From the NCBI GenBank assembly GCA_025358925.1, contig JANYHT010000038.1:1-37674 (forward strand): a DNA stretch of 37,674 nt. Reading direction: 5' to 3'. The translations under genes were made by a program, and so were the position numbers. The notes beneath the pieces were generated by a model. That model was not told the origin of the DNA. It saw only the letters and a program-made list of their open reading frames with translations, and did no database searches. Shown here piece by piece: positions 30,010-37,382 of this stretch (positions are counted from its first letter, which is position 1; every line of letters begins with the position of its first letter). Origin of the DNA: Gemmatimonadaceae bacterium (GTDB taxonomy: Bacteria; Gemmatimonadota; Gemmatimonadetes; Gemmatimonadales; Gemmatimonadaceae).

Positions 30010-30082
30010 ACGCAAGAAGAGCAGATCGCCAATCTGCGTATCTCGAACAGCAGCATCCCGTCGCTGAGCGCATATTCCGCAC

Positions 30083-31708
30083 ATGACTTCCACGCTGAAA
30101 TTCCGTCGCGCCGTTTTGACGTCGCTGCTCTCGGGACTTGCCGCCACAACGCCGCTATTTGCGCAAGCAAACGCGCGTACCGGACCACGGTTTGAAATCA
30201 CCTTCGCCGCCGCAGCGCACCCGGCGCCCATCACCGGTCGCGTGTACGTCGCGATCAGTCGAACGAATGATCCGCAACGCACCCCCATCGCGCAAACCGG
30301 TGAAACCGGTGTACCGCTGTTTGGTGTGAACATCGAGAATGTGGCGGCGGGTACACCCATCGTGCTTGACGCGTCAACATTCGGACATCCTGTGCAAAGC
30401 CTGCGCGACATTCCCGCAGGCGAATACTGGGTGCAGCCGTTCGTGAACATCTATACCAAGTTCGCGCGCGCGGATGGACACACCGTGTGGCTCCATATGG
30501 ACCAGTGGGAAGGGCAGAATTGGAAACGTTCGCCCGGCAATATTTTTGGTGACCCGATCAAGATCACGTTCAACCCCAAGTCCGCGACACCAATCAAGCT
30601 CGTCGCAAATAAAATCATTCCGCCAATTGTGGTTCCCGCAGAAACGGAAACGGTGAAGCGCATCAAAATGCAAAGCACGATTCTCACGAAATGGTGGGGA
30701 CAACCAATCTTCCTTGGCGCGACGGTGCTGCTGCCGAAAGACTACGACAAGCATCCGGAAGCGAAATATCCCATCGTGTACGACGAAGGACATTTCTCGT
30801 TGCGCGCGCCAGGTATTGGGGCAACGCCGTACTGGAATGCGGATGGCACACCGCGCATGATCATCGTCACGCTGCAACATCCGTCTCCCTACTATGACGA
30901 TTCGTATGGCGTGAATTCAGCGAACAACGGACCGTACGGCGACGCGATCATGCAGGAACTCATTCCGGCAGTTGAAACAAAGTTTCGAGTTATTGGCCAG
31001 CCGTACGCACGACTGCTCACGGGTGGATCAACCGGCGGATGGATTTCACTCGCGAAGCAAGTGTTCTATCCCGAGTTTTACGGCGGAACGTGGTCGCTGT
31101 GTCCGGATGGCGTAGATTTTCGCTATCACCAGATCGTGAATGTGTACAGCGATACGAATGCGTACTTCATTGATCGTGGTTGGATGAAAATTGATAGGCC
31201 AACGCAACGGAAACCCGACGGCAACATCACCGCGATGATGAAAGACGAGAATTGGTTTGAGCTGGTGTCCGGCGATCATTCGCGCTCCGGCGGCCAGTGG
31301 GATATCTGGGAAGCGACGTATGGCCCAGTCAGCGCGAATGGTTATCCGACGCCAATCTGGAATAAGCAAACAGGCGTCATCGATCATCAAGTAGCCGAAT
31401 ATTGGAAACAACACTACGATCTGCGCAATATTTTGCAAACGAACTGGACCACGCTCGGCCCAAAGCTTTCACACAAAATGAATGTGTATGTCGGTGACGC
31501 CGATTCATATTTTTTGAACATGGGTGTGCACATGCTCGACGACTATCTCAAGACCACCAGCGCACCGAAGTACAGCGGAGAGACAGTCTTTCAGCCGATG
31601 GCGCCGCATTGTTGGGGACCACCAATGCAAGAGCTTCTGCCGAAGATGGCAAAGCACATTGAGCAGTTCGCGCCACCGGGCGCCGATGTAAAAAGTTGGC
31701 GTTACTGA
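30083..31708 (+). CDS. Secreted alpha/beta-hydrolase, esterase-like
   Basis: 541 residues with a signal peptide (LTSLLSGLAATTPLFAQA). An N-terminal beta-sandwich-like domain (GPRFEITFAAAAHPAPITGR to about 190) precedes an esterase-D-like alpha/beta-hydrolase domain. The nucleophile elbow LLTGGSTGGWISL gives S316, the strand before it is YPIVYDEGHFSL, and the likely late catalytic His is in APHCWGPPMQELLPKM. It probably cleaves an ester or acts as a feruloyl or enterochelin-type esterase; the substrate is unknown. It starts 73 bases after the fusion kinase. Confidence 0.82.
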   Translation: MTSTLKFRRAVLTSLLSGLAATTPLFAQANARTGPRFEITFAAAAHPAPITGRVYVAISRTNDPQRTPIAQTGETGVPLFGVNIENVAAGTPIVLDASTFGHPVQSLRDIPAGEYWVQPFVNIYTKFARADGHTVWLHMDQWEGQNWKRSPGNIFGDPIKITFNPKSATPIKLVANKIIPPIVVPAETETVKRIKMQSTILTKWWGQPIFLGATVLLPKDYDKHPEAKYPIVYDEGHFSLRAPGIGATPYWNADGTPRMIIVTLQHPSPYYDDSYGVNSANNGPYGDAIMQELIPAVETKFRVIGQPYARLLTGGSTGGWISLAKQVFYPEFYGGTWSLCPDGVDFRYHQIVNVYSDTNAYFIDRGWMKIDRPTQRKPDGNITAMMKDENWFELVSGDHSRSGGQWDIWEATYGPVSANGYPTPIWNKQTGVIDHQVAEYWKQHYDLRNILQTNWTTLGPKLSHKMNVYVGDADSYFLNMGVHMLDDYLKTTSAPKYSGETVFQPMAPHCWGPPMQELLPKMAKHIEQFAPPGADVKSWRY

Positions 31709-31760
31709 GTATTTTCGTATCGTCGTTCACACGCTTCATTCACCTCAAAAACATCGCACA

Positions 31761-32186
31761 ATGCAAACGCATGGTTCAGCAGCTTGGTCGGGTGGCTTTC
31801 GTGATGGGAAGGGTGCAATCTCCACGAAAAGCGGCGCGCTCACCAACTATCCGTATGGTGCCGCGAGTCGGTTTGATGGCATGCCCGGCACAAATCCAGA
31901 AGAGTTGATTGGCGCGGCCCACGCCGGTTGTTTCACGATGGCCCTGTCGTTGATGTTAGGCGACGCGAAACTCACGGCGGATCAGCTGAATACGCAGGCT
32001 GACGTTACGTTTGAAAAACTTGCGGATGGTTTCAACATCACGAAGGTGCACCTCACGCTCACGGCCAAGATTCCTGGGGCGGACGACGCCACCTTTCAAG
32101 AAATTGTGGCGAAAGCGAAGGCCGGGTGCCCAGTATCGAAGCTGCTCAAGGCAGAAATTACCATCACCGCAACGTTGCTTCCGTAG
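31761..32186 (+). CDS. OsmC-family peroxiredoxin-like protein
   Basis: 141 residues with the full OsmC pattern: GTNPEELIGAAHAGCFTMALSLML (peroxidatic C57) and KAKAGCPVSKLL (second redox C123), plus ISTKSGALTNYPYG near the start. OsmC reduces organic hydroperoxides using a disulfide between the two cysteines and dihydrolipoyl-type reductants. It lies 52 bases after the esterase gene and 25 bases before the penicillin acylase gene, on the same strand. Confidence 0.95.
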   Translation: MQTHGSAAWSGGFRDGKGAISTKSGALTNYPYGAASRFDGMPGTNPEELIGAAHAGCFTMALSLMLGDAKLTADQLNTQADVTFEKLADGFNITKVHLTLTAKIPGADDATFQEIVAKAKAGCPVSKLLKAEITITATLLP

Positions 32187-32211
32187 CACACCATTCACGT
32201 CTAATCGACCG

Positions 32212-34428
32212 ATGATGCTGACCTGCCTGCACGCTGTGCGTACGACGCGCGTTGTTGCGCTCTTGATGTCGATCGGGGTGCTGTTCGCGCCGAGTGTGTC
32301 GAGTGCGACCCCCGCTACCGATCTTGCGCGTTGGAAGGTGCAGGCGAGTCGCGTCACGATCATTCGAGATACGTGGGGTGTACCGCACATCTTCGGTAAG
32401 AGTGACGCCGACGCCGTTTTCGGGTTGGTGTATGCGCAATCCGAAGACGATTTCAATCGCGTGGAGATGAACTACATCAACGCGAGTGGACGCTTGGCCG
32501 AGGTGGAAGGTGAGGCGGAGATCTATCGTGATTTGCGGATGAAGTTGTTTATCAATCCGGCCGACATGAAGGTCAAGTATGCGGCAAGTCCGGTGTGGCT
32601 CAAGCAGTTGATGAACGCGTTTGCGGATGGGCTCAACTACTATTTGGCGACACATCCCAACGTAAAGCCGAAGTTGATTACGCATTTCGAGCCGTGGATG
32701 GCATTGACGTTCAGTGAAGGCAGCATTGGTGGTGACATCGAGTCGGTGAATTTGCGCGGCCTGGAGCAAGTGTATGGCAAGAAGCCGATGACAGACACGC
32801 CAGACGACGCCGACGTGGATGCGCTCCCTGCTGAACCGAAGGGGTCAAACGGTTTTGCGATCGCGCCGGCGAATACGCTGTCGAAACATTCGATTCTTCT
32901 GCTCAACCCGCACACGTCGTTCTATTTTCGCCCCGAAGTGCAGGTGCACAGCGAAGAGGGCTTGAACGCGTATGGCGCGGTGACGTGGGGCCAGTTCTTT
33001 GTGTATCAAGGATTCAATGATCGCTTGGGATGGATGCATACGTCGGGCGGTGGCGATGTCATCGACGAGTACATCGAAACGGTCACTGAAAAAAACGGGG
33101 TATTCAGCTATAAGTACGGCGCCGAACAACGGCTGTTCAAAACGGTGAAGATCACGTTGCCGTATAAGCAGGGCGGTACGATGGCGAAGAAAGAGATGAC
33201 GGTGTATTACAGCGTGCATGGACCGGTCGTGCGATCAATGAACGGAAAGTGGATTACGGTCAAGATGATGAACGATCCATTGCACGCCTTGCAACAGTCA
33301 TGGCTGCGAACGAAAGCTCGCAACTACGCGTCATTTTTGAAAATTATGGATTTGCGTACGAATTCGTCCAACAACACGGTCTATGCGGATGCAGACGGCA
33401 ACATCGCGTATTTCCACGGCAATTTTATTCCAAAGCGCGACACATCGTTTGATTGGACGAAGCCGGTGGACGGCAGCAATCCGAAAACCGAATGGCAAGG
33501 ACTGCATGCGGTAAGCGAAACGATTACGCTGTTCAATCCGAAGAGTGGTTGGCTGTACAACACGAACAATTGGCCGTTCACCTCGGCGGGCGCGTATAGC
33601 CCCAAGGCCAAGGACTATCCGAAGTACATGGTGTCGAACCCCGAAAATGCGCGTGGCTTGCATGCGGTGCGCGTGCTGAACAACAAGCACGATTTTACAA
33701 TCGACGGGGTCATTGCGGCCGCGAACGACACGTATCTGACCGCGTTTGAATCGCTAATTCCGGCGCTGCTTAAATCGTATGATACAACGCCCAATAGCGA
33801 TCCGAATAAGTCGGCGTTGGCGGAGCAGATTGCGTCGTTGCGATCGTGGGACCTGCGGTACTCGGTGACATCAATCCCCACGTCGCTCGCGATTTTCTGG
33901 GGCCAAGACCTGATGGCGCGCAGTGGTGCTGCGGCGCGCGCGAAAGGCGTCTCGGTTGACGAATACATGGAGCAGTACGCGACGGCGAAAGAACGGCTTG
34001 ATGCGTTGGCGCGTGCGTCGGCGAAACTCACAACCGATTTTGGTTCGTGGAAAACAGCATGGGGGGACATCAACCGATTTCAACGGTTGACGGGCGACAT
34101 CGTGCAGCCATTTGATGACAACAAGCCAAGCATTCCTGTTGCCTTTCCATCATCGACATGGGGTTCATTGGCGGCGTTTGGTATGACAACACGGGCAAAC
34201 ACCAAACACATTTATGGTGATCGTGGCAACAGTTTTATCGCCGTCGTTGATTTTGGCCCGCGACTGACAGCGAAGAGTTTGCTGGCGGGTGGTGAGAGCG
34301 GCGACCCGGCGTCAAAGCATTTCAATGATCAGGCGGAGATGTATTCGAAGAGCCAGTTCAAGGATGTGTGGTTTTATCGCGCGGACGTGGAGCAGCACGC
34401 GGAGCGCACGTACAAACCTGGGGAATAG
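32212..34428 (+). CDS. Penicillin acylase family Ntn-hydrolase
   Basis: 738 residues from ATG 32212, with a signal peptide (TTRVVALLMSIGVLFAPSVS, cleavage near SSATPA). The alpha region has VTIIRDTWGVPHIFGKSDADAVFGLVYAQSEDDF. The autoproteolytic site is in EPKGSNGFAIAPANT, making S212 the new N-terminal nucleophile of the beta chain. LLLNPHTSFYFRPE and the later NTVYADADGNIAYFHGN and W-rich beta blocks are typical. Family members hydrolyse acyl amides, including beta-lactams and acyl-homoserine lactones. The upstream open frame overlaps osmC and is rejected. Its TAG stop starts a heptad array. Confidence 0.94.
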   Translation: MMLTCLHAVRTTRVVALLMSIGVLFAPSVSSATPATDLARWKVQASRVTIIRDTWGVPHIFGKSDADAVFGLVYAQSEDDFNRVEMNYINASGRLAEVEGEAEIYRDLRMKLFINPADMKVKYAASPVWLKQLMNAFADGLNYYLATHPNVKPKLITHFEPWMALTFSEGSIGGDIESVNLRGLEQVYGKKPMTDTPDDADVDALPAEPKGSNGFAIAPANTLSKHSILLLNPHTSFYFRPEVQVHSEEGLNAYGAVTWGQFFVYQGFNDRLGWMHTSGGGDVIDEYIETVTEKNGVFSYKYGAEQRLFKTVKITLPYKQGGTMAKKEMTVYYSVHGPVVRSMNGKWITVKMMNDPLHALQQSWLRTKARNYASFLKIMDLRTNSSNNTVYADADGNIAYFHGNFIPKRDTSFDWTKPVDGSNPKTEWQGLHAVSETITLFNPKSGWLYNTNNWPFTSAGAYSPKAKDYPKYMVSNPENARGLHAVRVLNNKHDFTIDGVIAAANDTYLTAFESLIPALLKSYDTTPNSDPNKSALAEQIASLRSWDLRYSVTSIPTSLAIFWGQDLMARSGAAARAKGVSVDEYMEQYATAKERLDALARASAKLTTDFGSWKTAWGDINRFQRLTGDIVQPFDDNKPSIPVAFPSSTWGSLAAFGMTTRANTKHIYGDRGNSFIAVVDFGPRLTAKSLLAGGESGDPASKHFNDQAEMYSKSQFKDVWFYRADVEQHAERTYKPGE

Positions 34429-34503
34429 GAGTTAGCGGTTAGGGGTTAGGCGGCGCACGCTTTGTCGTTCCTAATCCCTAACCCCTATTCCCTCTTCCCT
34501 AAT
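34426..34503. repeat. Paired TAG-heptad arrays after the penicillin acylase
   Basis: On the plus strand the acylase TAG stop begins TAGGAGT, TAGCGGT, TAGGGGT, TAGG (34426-34450). After a spacer of about 18 bases the minus strand carries degenerate TAGGGAA, AGGGAA, TAGGGGT, TAGGGAT, TAGG units (34469-34503). The arms form a long imperfect hairpin. No gene ends at the minus-strand arm, which is unusual for this repeat family. Confidence 0.7.
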
Positions 34504-34614
34504 TCTGTCGTCAAGCAGCCACAACAGTTGTTGCGATGAGTCCGCAGAAATCGCGTTTTGGGCACACCGTACGACAGTGTAGGGTCTGGCACCAATCTTC
34601 CAATGACCTGTGCT

Positions 34615-35028
34615 ATGAAAGTCGCCCACGCGCTACTTGTTGCCGTTACGATGGCCTTTCCGATCGCGCTCCTTCACGCGCATCCGGCATCATCGCCCTG
34701 TGGCGAGCATGCGTCGTCCGCGCGGAGCCTGCGAATCGATGGCGAAGTGAGCGACATGTACGTCAAAGGCGACTCACTCGAAGTCGTGTTTTGCAACACG
34801 GGTCGCTTTCAAACAAGTATCGTGGGTGAGATACAGGTACGTCTCGTCGGCGACTCCGTCGTGACAGCCCTGCCAATCACCTCGGCATCCGTAAAGTCCG
34901 GCGAGCAGCGGACAATGCGCATCGCGATGCCCAAGTTAGCCAAAGGCGCGTATGTGCTATTTGTCGTGGTGGACTTTGGTGGCGCGCAACTCACCGCGGC
35001 GAAGGCAGAGCTGGAGATTAGGGATTAG
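34615..35028 (+). CDS. Small secreted protein of unknown function
   Basis: 137 residues from ATG 34615 (MKVAHALLVAVTMAFPIALL), with a signal peptide ending near HAHPAS. The mature part looks like one beta-sandwich: LRIDGEVSDMYVKGDSLEVVF, TSIVGEIQVRLVGDSVV, RTMRIAMPKLAKGAYVLFVVV. Two cysteines (CGEH and VFCNT) could form a disulfide. No family is recognised. The last codons (IRD) and the TAG stop are heptad-repeat units. An alternative ATG is at 34603. Confidence 0.7.
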   Translation: MKVAHALLVAVTMAFPIALLHAHPASSPCGEHASSARSLRIDGEVSDMYVKGDSLEVVFCNTGRFQTSIVGEIQVRLVGDSVVTALPITSASVKSGEQRTMRIAMPKLAKGAYVLFVVVDFGGAQLTAAKAELEIRD

Positions 35029-35046
35029 GGATTGGGGATTAGGGAA
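35018..35046 (+). repeat. TAG-heptad array at a stop codon
   Basis: Four units, TTAGGGAT, TAGGGAT, TGGGGAT and TAGGGAA, with the small secreted protein's stop (35026-35028) as the second unit. Single arm, no nearby inverted partner. Confidence 0.75.
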
Positions 35047-35126
35047 CTACGCGCGGGCTCGTATACGTACTTTTCGTGTACAATCACGACAGCGTGTACG
35101 CATAGACCTCGCCCTTGGACCATCGG

Positions 35127-35636
35127 ATGACAACGACTGACGCTCCTGTTCCCCAAATAGCCATTCTCGCGGGCGGCTGCTTTTGGGGTGTTGAAGAAAT
35201 TTTGCGCGCCGTGCCAGGTATTCTCGAGACCGACGTGGGTTATACGGGCGGTTGGCTCGAAAATCCCACCTATCACGATACGCATGACAGCAAGTCGGGC
35301 CATGCCGAAGCCATTCGCATCACGTTCGATCCCGCGGTGCTTACGTACGAGACGTTGCTCGAGCAGTGGTTCTTTAAGTTGCACGATCCCACCACACTCA
35401 ATCGCCAAGGCAACGATATCGGCACGCAATATCGCTCGGCGATTTTCTATGTATCGCCAGAGCAGCAAGCCACAGCGATTGCAGTGAAAGCACGCGTTGA
35501 AGCGTCTGGCAAATGGAAAAAACCGATCACCACCGAAATCACCGCTGCCACCACGTGGTATTCAGCGGAAAAATATCACCAAGACTATTTACAGAAAAAC
35601 GTTGGCGGATATTCATGCCATTTTCTTAGGGACTAG
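35127..35636 (+). CDS. msrA: Peptide-methionine (S)-S-oxide reductase
   Basis: 169 residues. The catalytic motif GGCFWG places C18 as the nucleophile. VGYTGGWLENPTYHD, GHAEAIRITFDP, WFFKLHDPTTLNRQGNDIGTQYRSAI and a C-terminal YHQDYLQKNVGGYSCHFLRD with a resolving Cys are all as in MsrA. It repairs S-methionine sulfoxide in oxidised proteins. ATG 35127 is preferred over TTG 35115. A TACAAT (35079-35084) could be its -10. The final codons (LRD) and TAG stop are units of the following heptad array. Confidence 0.96.
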   Translation: MTTTDAPVPQIAILAGGCFWGVEEILRAVPGILETDVGYTGGWLENPTYHDTHDSKSGHAEAIRITFDPAVLTYETLLEQWFFKLHDPTTLNRQGNDIGTQYRSAIFYVSPEQQATAIAVKARVEASGKWKKPITTEITAATTWYSAEKYHQDYLQKNVGGYSCHFLRD

Positions 35637-35660
35637 GGGTTAGGGGTTAGGGATTAGGAA
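35626..35660 (+). repeat. TAG-heptad array at the msrA stop (left arm)
   Basis: Units TTAGGGAC, TAGGGGT, TAGGGGT, TAGGGAT, TAGGAA include the msrA stop 35634-35636. The matching inverted arm is 1.7 kb away at 37343-37382, on the far side of the inserted element. Confidence 0.75.
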
Positions 35661-35670
35661 GGTCAAGCCG

Positions 35671-35703
35671 GGGTGTGTCCCGAAGTCAGTTGAAATTCGG
35701 GTG
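35671..35703 (+). repeat. Left 33-bp terminal inverted repeat
   Basis: Begins GGGTGTGTCCCGAAGTCAG and ends ATTCGGGTG. It contains an internal CCCGAA...TTCGGG dyad. The exact reverse complement occurs at 37294-37326. After one extra base, GTGCC is also shared. Confidence 0.9.
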
Positions 35704-35722
35704 AGTGCCGGAGAAGCGCTGC

Positions 35723-35988
35723 TCAGGCAGCGACGGCGGTGGTGGGGAGTTTGGTGCTCAACGCGGTTTGCAGCAAGGCCATATGCTTCACGCCACGCAC
35801 GCGTCGAAAGTTGTGCTCGATCTGGAGCAGCGTCGCGGCGACCCAGCGCTGCTTCTGGTTGCTGTTCCGCCAATGATCCACGCGTTGCGTCTTGCGTTCG
35901 ATTTGCGCCATCACGCTTTCGATCAGGTTGGTCGTGTTGAGACTGCGGCGCAGGTCCTCAGGCACGCCGAGGCGATGCAGCGTGAGTT
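35723..35988 (-). pseudogene. IS256/Mutator-family transposase, C-terminal remnant
   Basis: About 88 codons remain: LTLHRLGVPEDLRRSLNTTN, then LIESVMAQIERKTQRV, WRNSNQKQRWVAATLLQIE, FRRVRGVKHMALLQTAL. This is the conserved end of IS256-type transposases. Similarity stops near 35988 and the catalytic DD part is missing, so it cannot be active alone. Confidence 0.85.
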
Positions 35989-36225
35989 TACCTGTAACCA
36001 GATCTCAATCGCGATCTACTACCTCACAGTAGAGTATCGCAGTTTGCAGAGAGATATAGAGGCTAAAGAAGAATCGGTGCTAAATTGTGCAAGTCGTAGT
36101 TTCGATTGTGGCGGTGGTGGCATGGTCTTGGTTGTCATGTCGCTGGAGCTAGACTGGGACCTGATGGTTCTGGACTCGCTGGCAGGCCGCTACGCATACC
36201 AAGGCTGCTAATTAGGAAGACCACC

Positions 36226-36648
36226 ATGAGGATGAGAGCGTCCGCTTTCTTCACATCGATTGTTCTCGCCGCGTTTCCGATACGGCTGCTCGCTCAATCG
36301 CCAGTGAGAGATACATCCTTCTTTGAGTTTCGTGTTTCGGATAGCCTAACTTTTCGAGCGCATGGCGACACGGTATGGTCCATTGCAACAGGTCGCTCAA
36401 CGCGGATTGTCGATTCGGCTGGTCATATCTCAATGCATCGACTAAAGGACGGTGTCGTTGAGGATACGAGATGGATCGTGAAGGGTCTTACAGCCTATCG
36501 CACCGACAGTTCTTCTGGAGCAGCGTCGCTGCCTGCAGTAGTGTTTCAGACGTATTTCAAGCAGATCGAGTCTGCGCGAAGGTTTAATAGAATCACAAGA
36601 GGCGTTCCACCGACGGAAACTGGCAAATCGCAGTTCCTACCCGAATAA
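36226..36648 (+). CDS. Secreted protein inside the mobile element
   Basis: 140 residues from ATG 36226, with AGGA nine bases upstream. The signal peptide is MRMRASAFFTSIVLAAFPIR with cleavage after LLAQ. The mature part is beta-strand-rich: FFEFRVSDSLTFRAHGDTVW, GRSTRIVDSAGHISMHRL, EDTRWIVKGLTAYRTDSS. No family is recognised. Codon usage is less GC-biased than that of its neighbours, which suggests foreign cargo or loose constraint. A perfect 20-bp hairpin follows 19 bases after the stop. Confidence 0.6.
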   Translation: MRMRASAFFTSIVLAAFPIRLLAQSPVRDTSFFEFRVSDSLTFRAHGDTVWSIATGRSTRIVDSAGHISMHRLKDGVVEDTRWIVKGLTAYRTDSSSGAASLPAVVFQTYFKQIESARRFNRITRGVPPTETGKSQFLPE

Positions 36649-36667
36649 ACTTTGGCAGTGATGACAT

Positions 36668-36713
36668 ACGATGAACACCTCCCGCTCTATGAGCGGGAGG
36701 TGTTCATCGTTTT
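36668..36713 (+). terminator. Perfect 20-bp hairpin terminator
   Basis: The arms ACGATGAACACCTCCCGCTC (36668-36687) and its exact complement (36691-36710) enclose a TAT loop, followed by TTTT (36710-36713). It ends the preceding plus-strand gene. The stem is unusually long and perfect. Confidence 0.85.
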
Positions 36714-36714
36714 G

Positions 36715-36825
36715 CTAATGCTTCTTGTCTCTCGGCGGATTTGGATCTCGACCGTAACTATCGCTATCTCGAATCGTACCGTCCCGGCGGTGCGTGATCA
36801 CTTCGCTCAGGTTTTGTTTTGCCAT
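36715..36825 (-). CDS. Possible 36-residue hydrophilic small protein
   Basis: An ATG at 36825 opens a frame ending at TAG 36717-36715: MAKQNLSEVITHRRDGTIRD, then SDSYGRDPNPPRDKKH. It is hydrophilic and charged, with a Pro-rich tail. The stop lies just before the 20-bp hairpin in the transcribed direction. There is no good Shine-Dalgarno. Coding status is uncertain; homologues would decide it. Confidence 0.35.
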   Translation of the reverse strand: MAKQNLSEVITHRRDGTIRDSDSYGRDPNPPRDKKH

Positions 36826-37028
36826 TCGGTTGTCAGTTTAGCGCAAGTTTTCGATACGGCCACGCGTTTTTTCGACGCGTCAATAGTTGATGTGTGAATG
36901 CACGAGTAAAACGGAAATGGATCGTACGAAACCCTATCGACCGGAAGGCGGAGCTCGGTTTGCGTACCAGCGAGGTTCTCGCCCCAGCGGAACCTGTCAA
37001 CGAATTTAAGACACCAAGGGGACTGCGT

Positions 37029-37215
37029 TTATTGAATGGCGTCCTCTGAAGCGCTGAGGCGTTTGGGTGGATTGATCCACACCGCGCTCGGCAGAGGAGC
37101 GGGTGTGGGGGGACGACGGACGAAGCGCTCTGGATGGGCGATGTAGGCGGTGGTGAGGACGATCGCCCGTTGCGTCGCCGCTGCGGTGCTTGGCTGGTGC
37201 GCGGTCGAGGCTATT
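37029..37215 (-). pseudogene. IS3-family transposase, C-terminal remnant
   Basis: The minus-strand frame holds QRAIVLTTAYIAHPERFVRR and PAPLPSAVWINPP, the hallmark C-terminus of IS3-type (integrase-core) transposases, followed by a stop at 37029. Downstream, a GTGTCTTAAATTCGTTGACA block (near 36995-37014) resembles an IS3-type terminal repeat. The catalytic core is missing. Confidence 0.75.
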
Positions 37216-37293
37216 CGTACTTTTCGCATGGGTGGTGCCCTCTGTTTTGGAGCGGGAATCCTGCCAGGGATCAACGCTGCAGTATGGAGGCAC

Positions 37294-37326
37294 CACCCGA
37301 ATTTCAACTGACTTCGGGACACACCC
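37294..37326 (-). repeat. Right 33-bp terminal inverted repeat
   Basis: Exact reverse complement of 35671-35703. It partly overlaps a second, internal 10-bp inverted pair, GGGTGGTGCC at 37230-37239 and GGCACCACCC at 37289-37298. Confidence 0.9.
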
Positions 37327-37342
37327 GAAGCTGTTGCTCAGC

Positions 37343-37382
37343 CCCTAATCCCTAATCCCTATTCCCTATTCCCTATTCCCTA
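37343..37382 (-). repeat. TAG-heptad array at the metalloprotease stop (right arm)
   Basis: On the minus strand: TAGGGAA three times, TAGGGAT twice, then TAGGGGC. The first TAG (37382-37380) is the stop of the protease gene. It is the inverted counterpart of the msrA array across the inserted element. Confidence 0.8.

Larger units (their letters stand above)
35671..37326. mobile_element. Decayed insertion-like element with perfect 33-bp inverted ends and cargo
   Basis: Ends at 35671-35703 and 37294-37326 are exact 33-base inverted repeats. Inside, in order: the C-terminal fragment of an IS256-type transposase (minus strand), a secreted-protein gene (plus), a 20-bp hairpin, a 36-codon minus-strand frame, and an IS3-type transposase C-terminal fragment (minus). 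The IS256 stop lies 20 bases inside the left end, as expected for an intact IS256 end, so the inverted repeats may belong to that element, with later internal deletions and insertions. An AAGC flanks both sides (35665-35668, 37328-37331) but is too short to prove a target duplication. Confidence 0.75.

Noticed and set aside
30010-30082. Small hairpin GCAGAT...ATCTGC after the fusion kinase as a terminator
   Set aside because: Only six pairs and no T-run, so I do not call it.
36652-36897. 81-codon plus-strand frame in the mobile element
   Set aside because: It runs straight through both arms of the perfect 20-bp hairpin and shows no domain; it is probably a shadow.
35665-37331. AAGC as target-site duplication of the 33-bp repeat element
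   Set aside because: Four bases with a one-base uncertainty in the ends is too weak; IS256 elements normally give 8-9 bp duplications, which are not seen.
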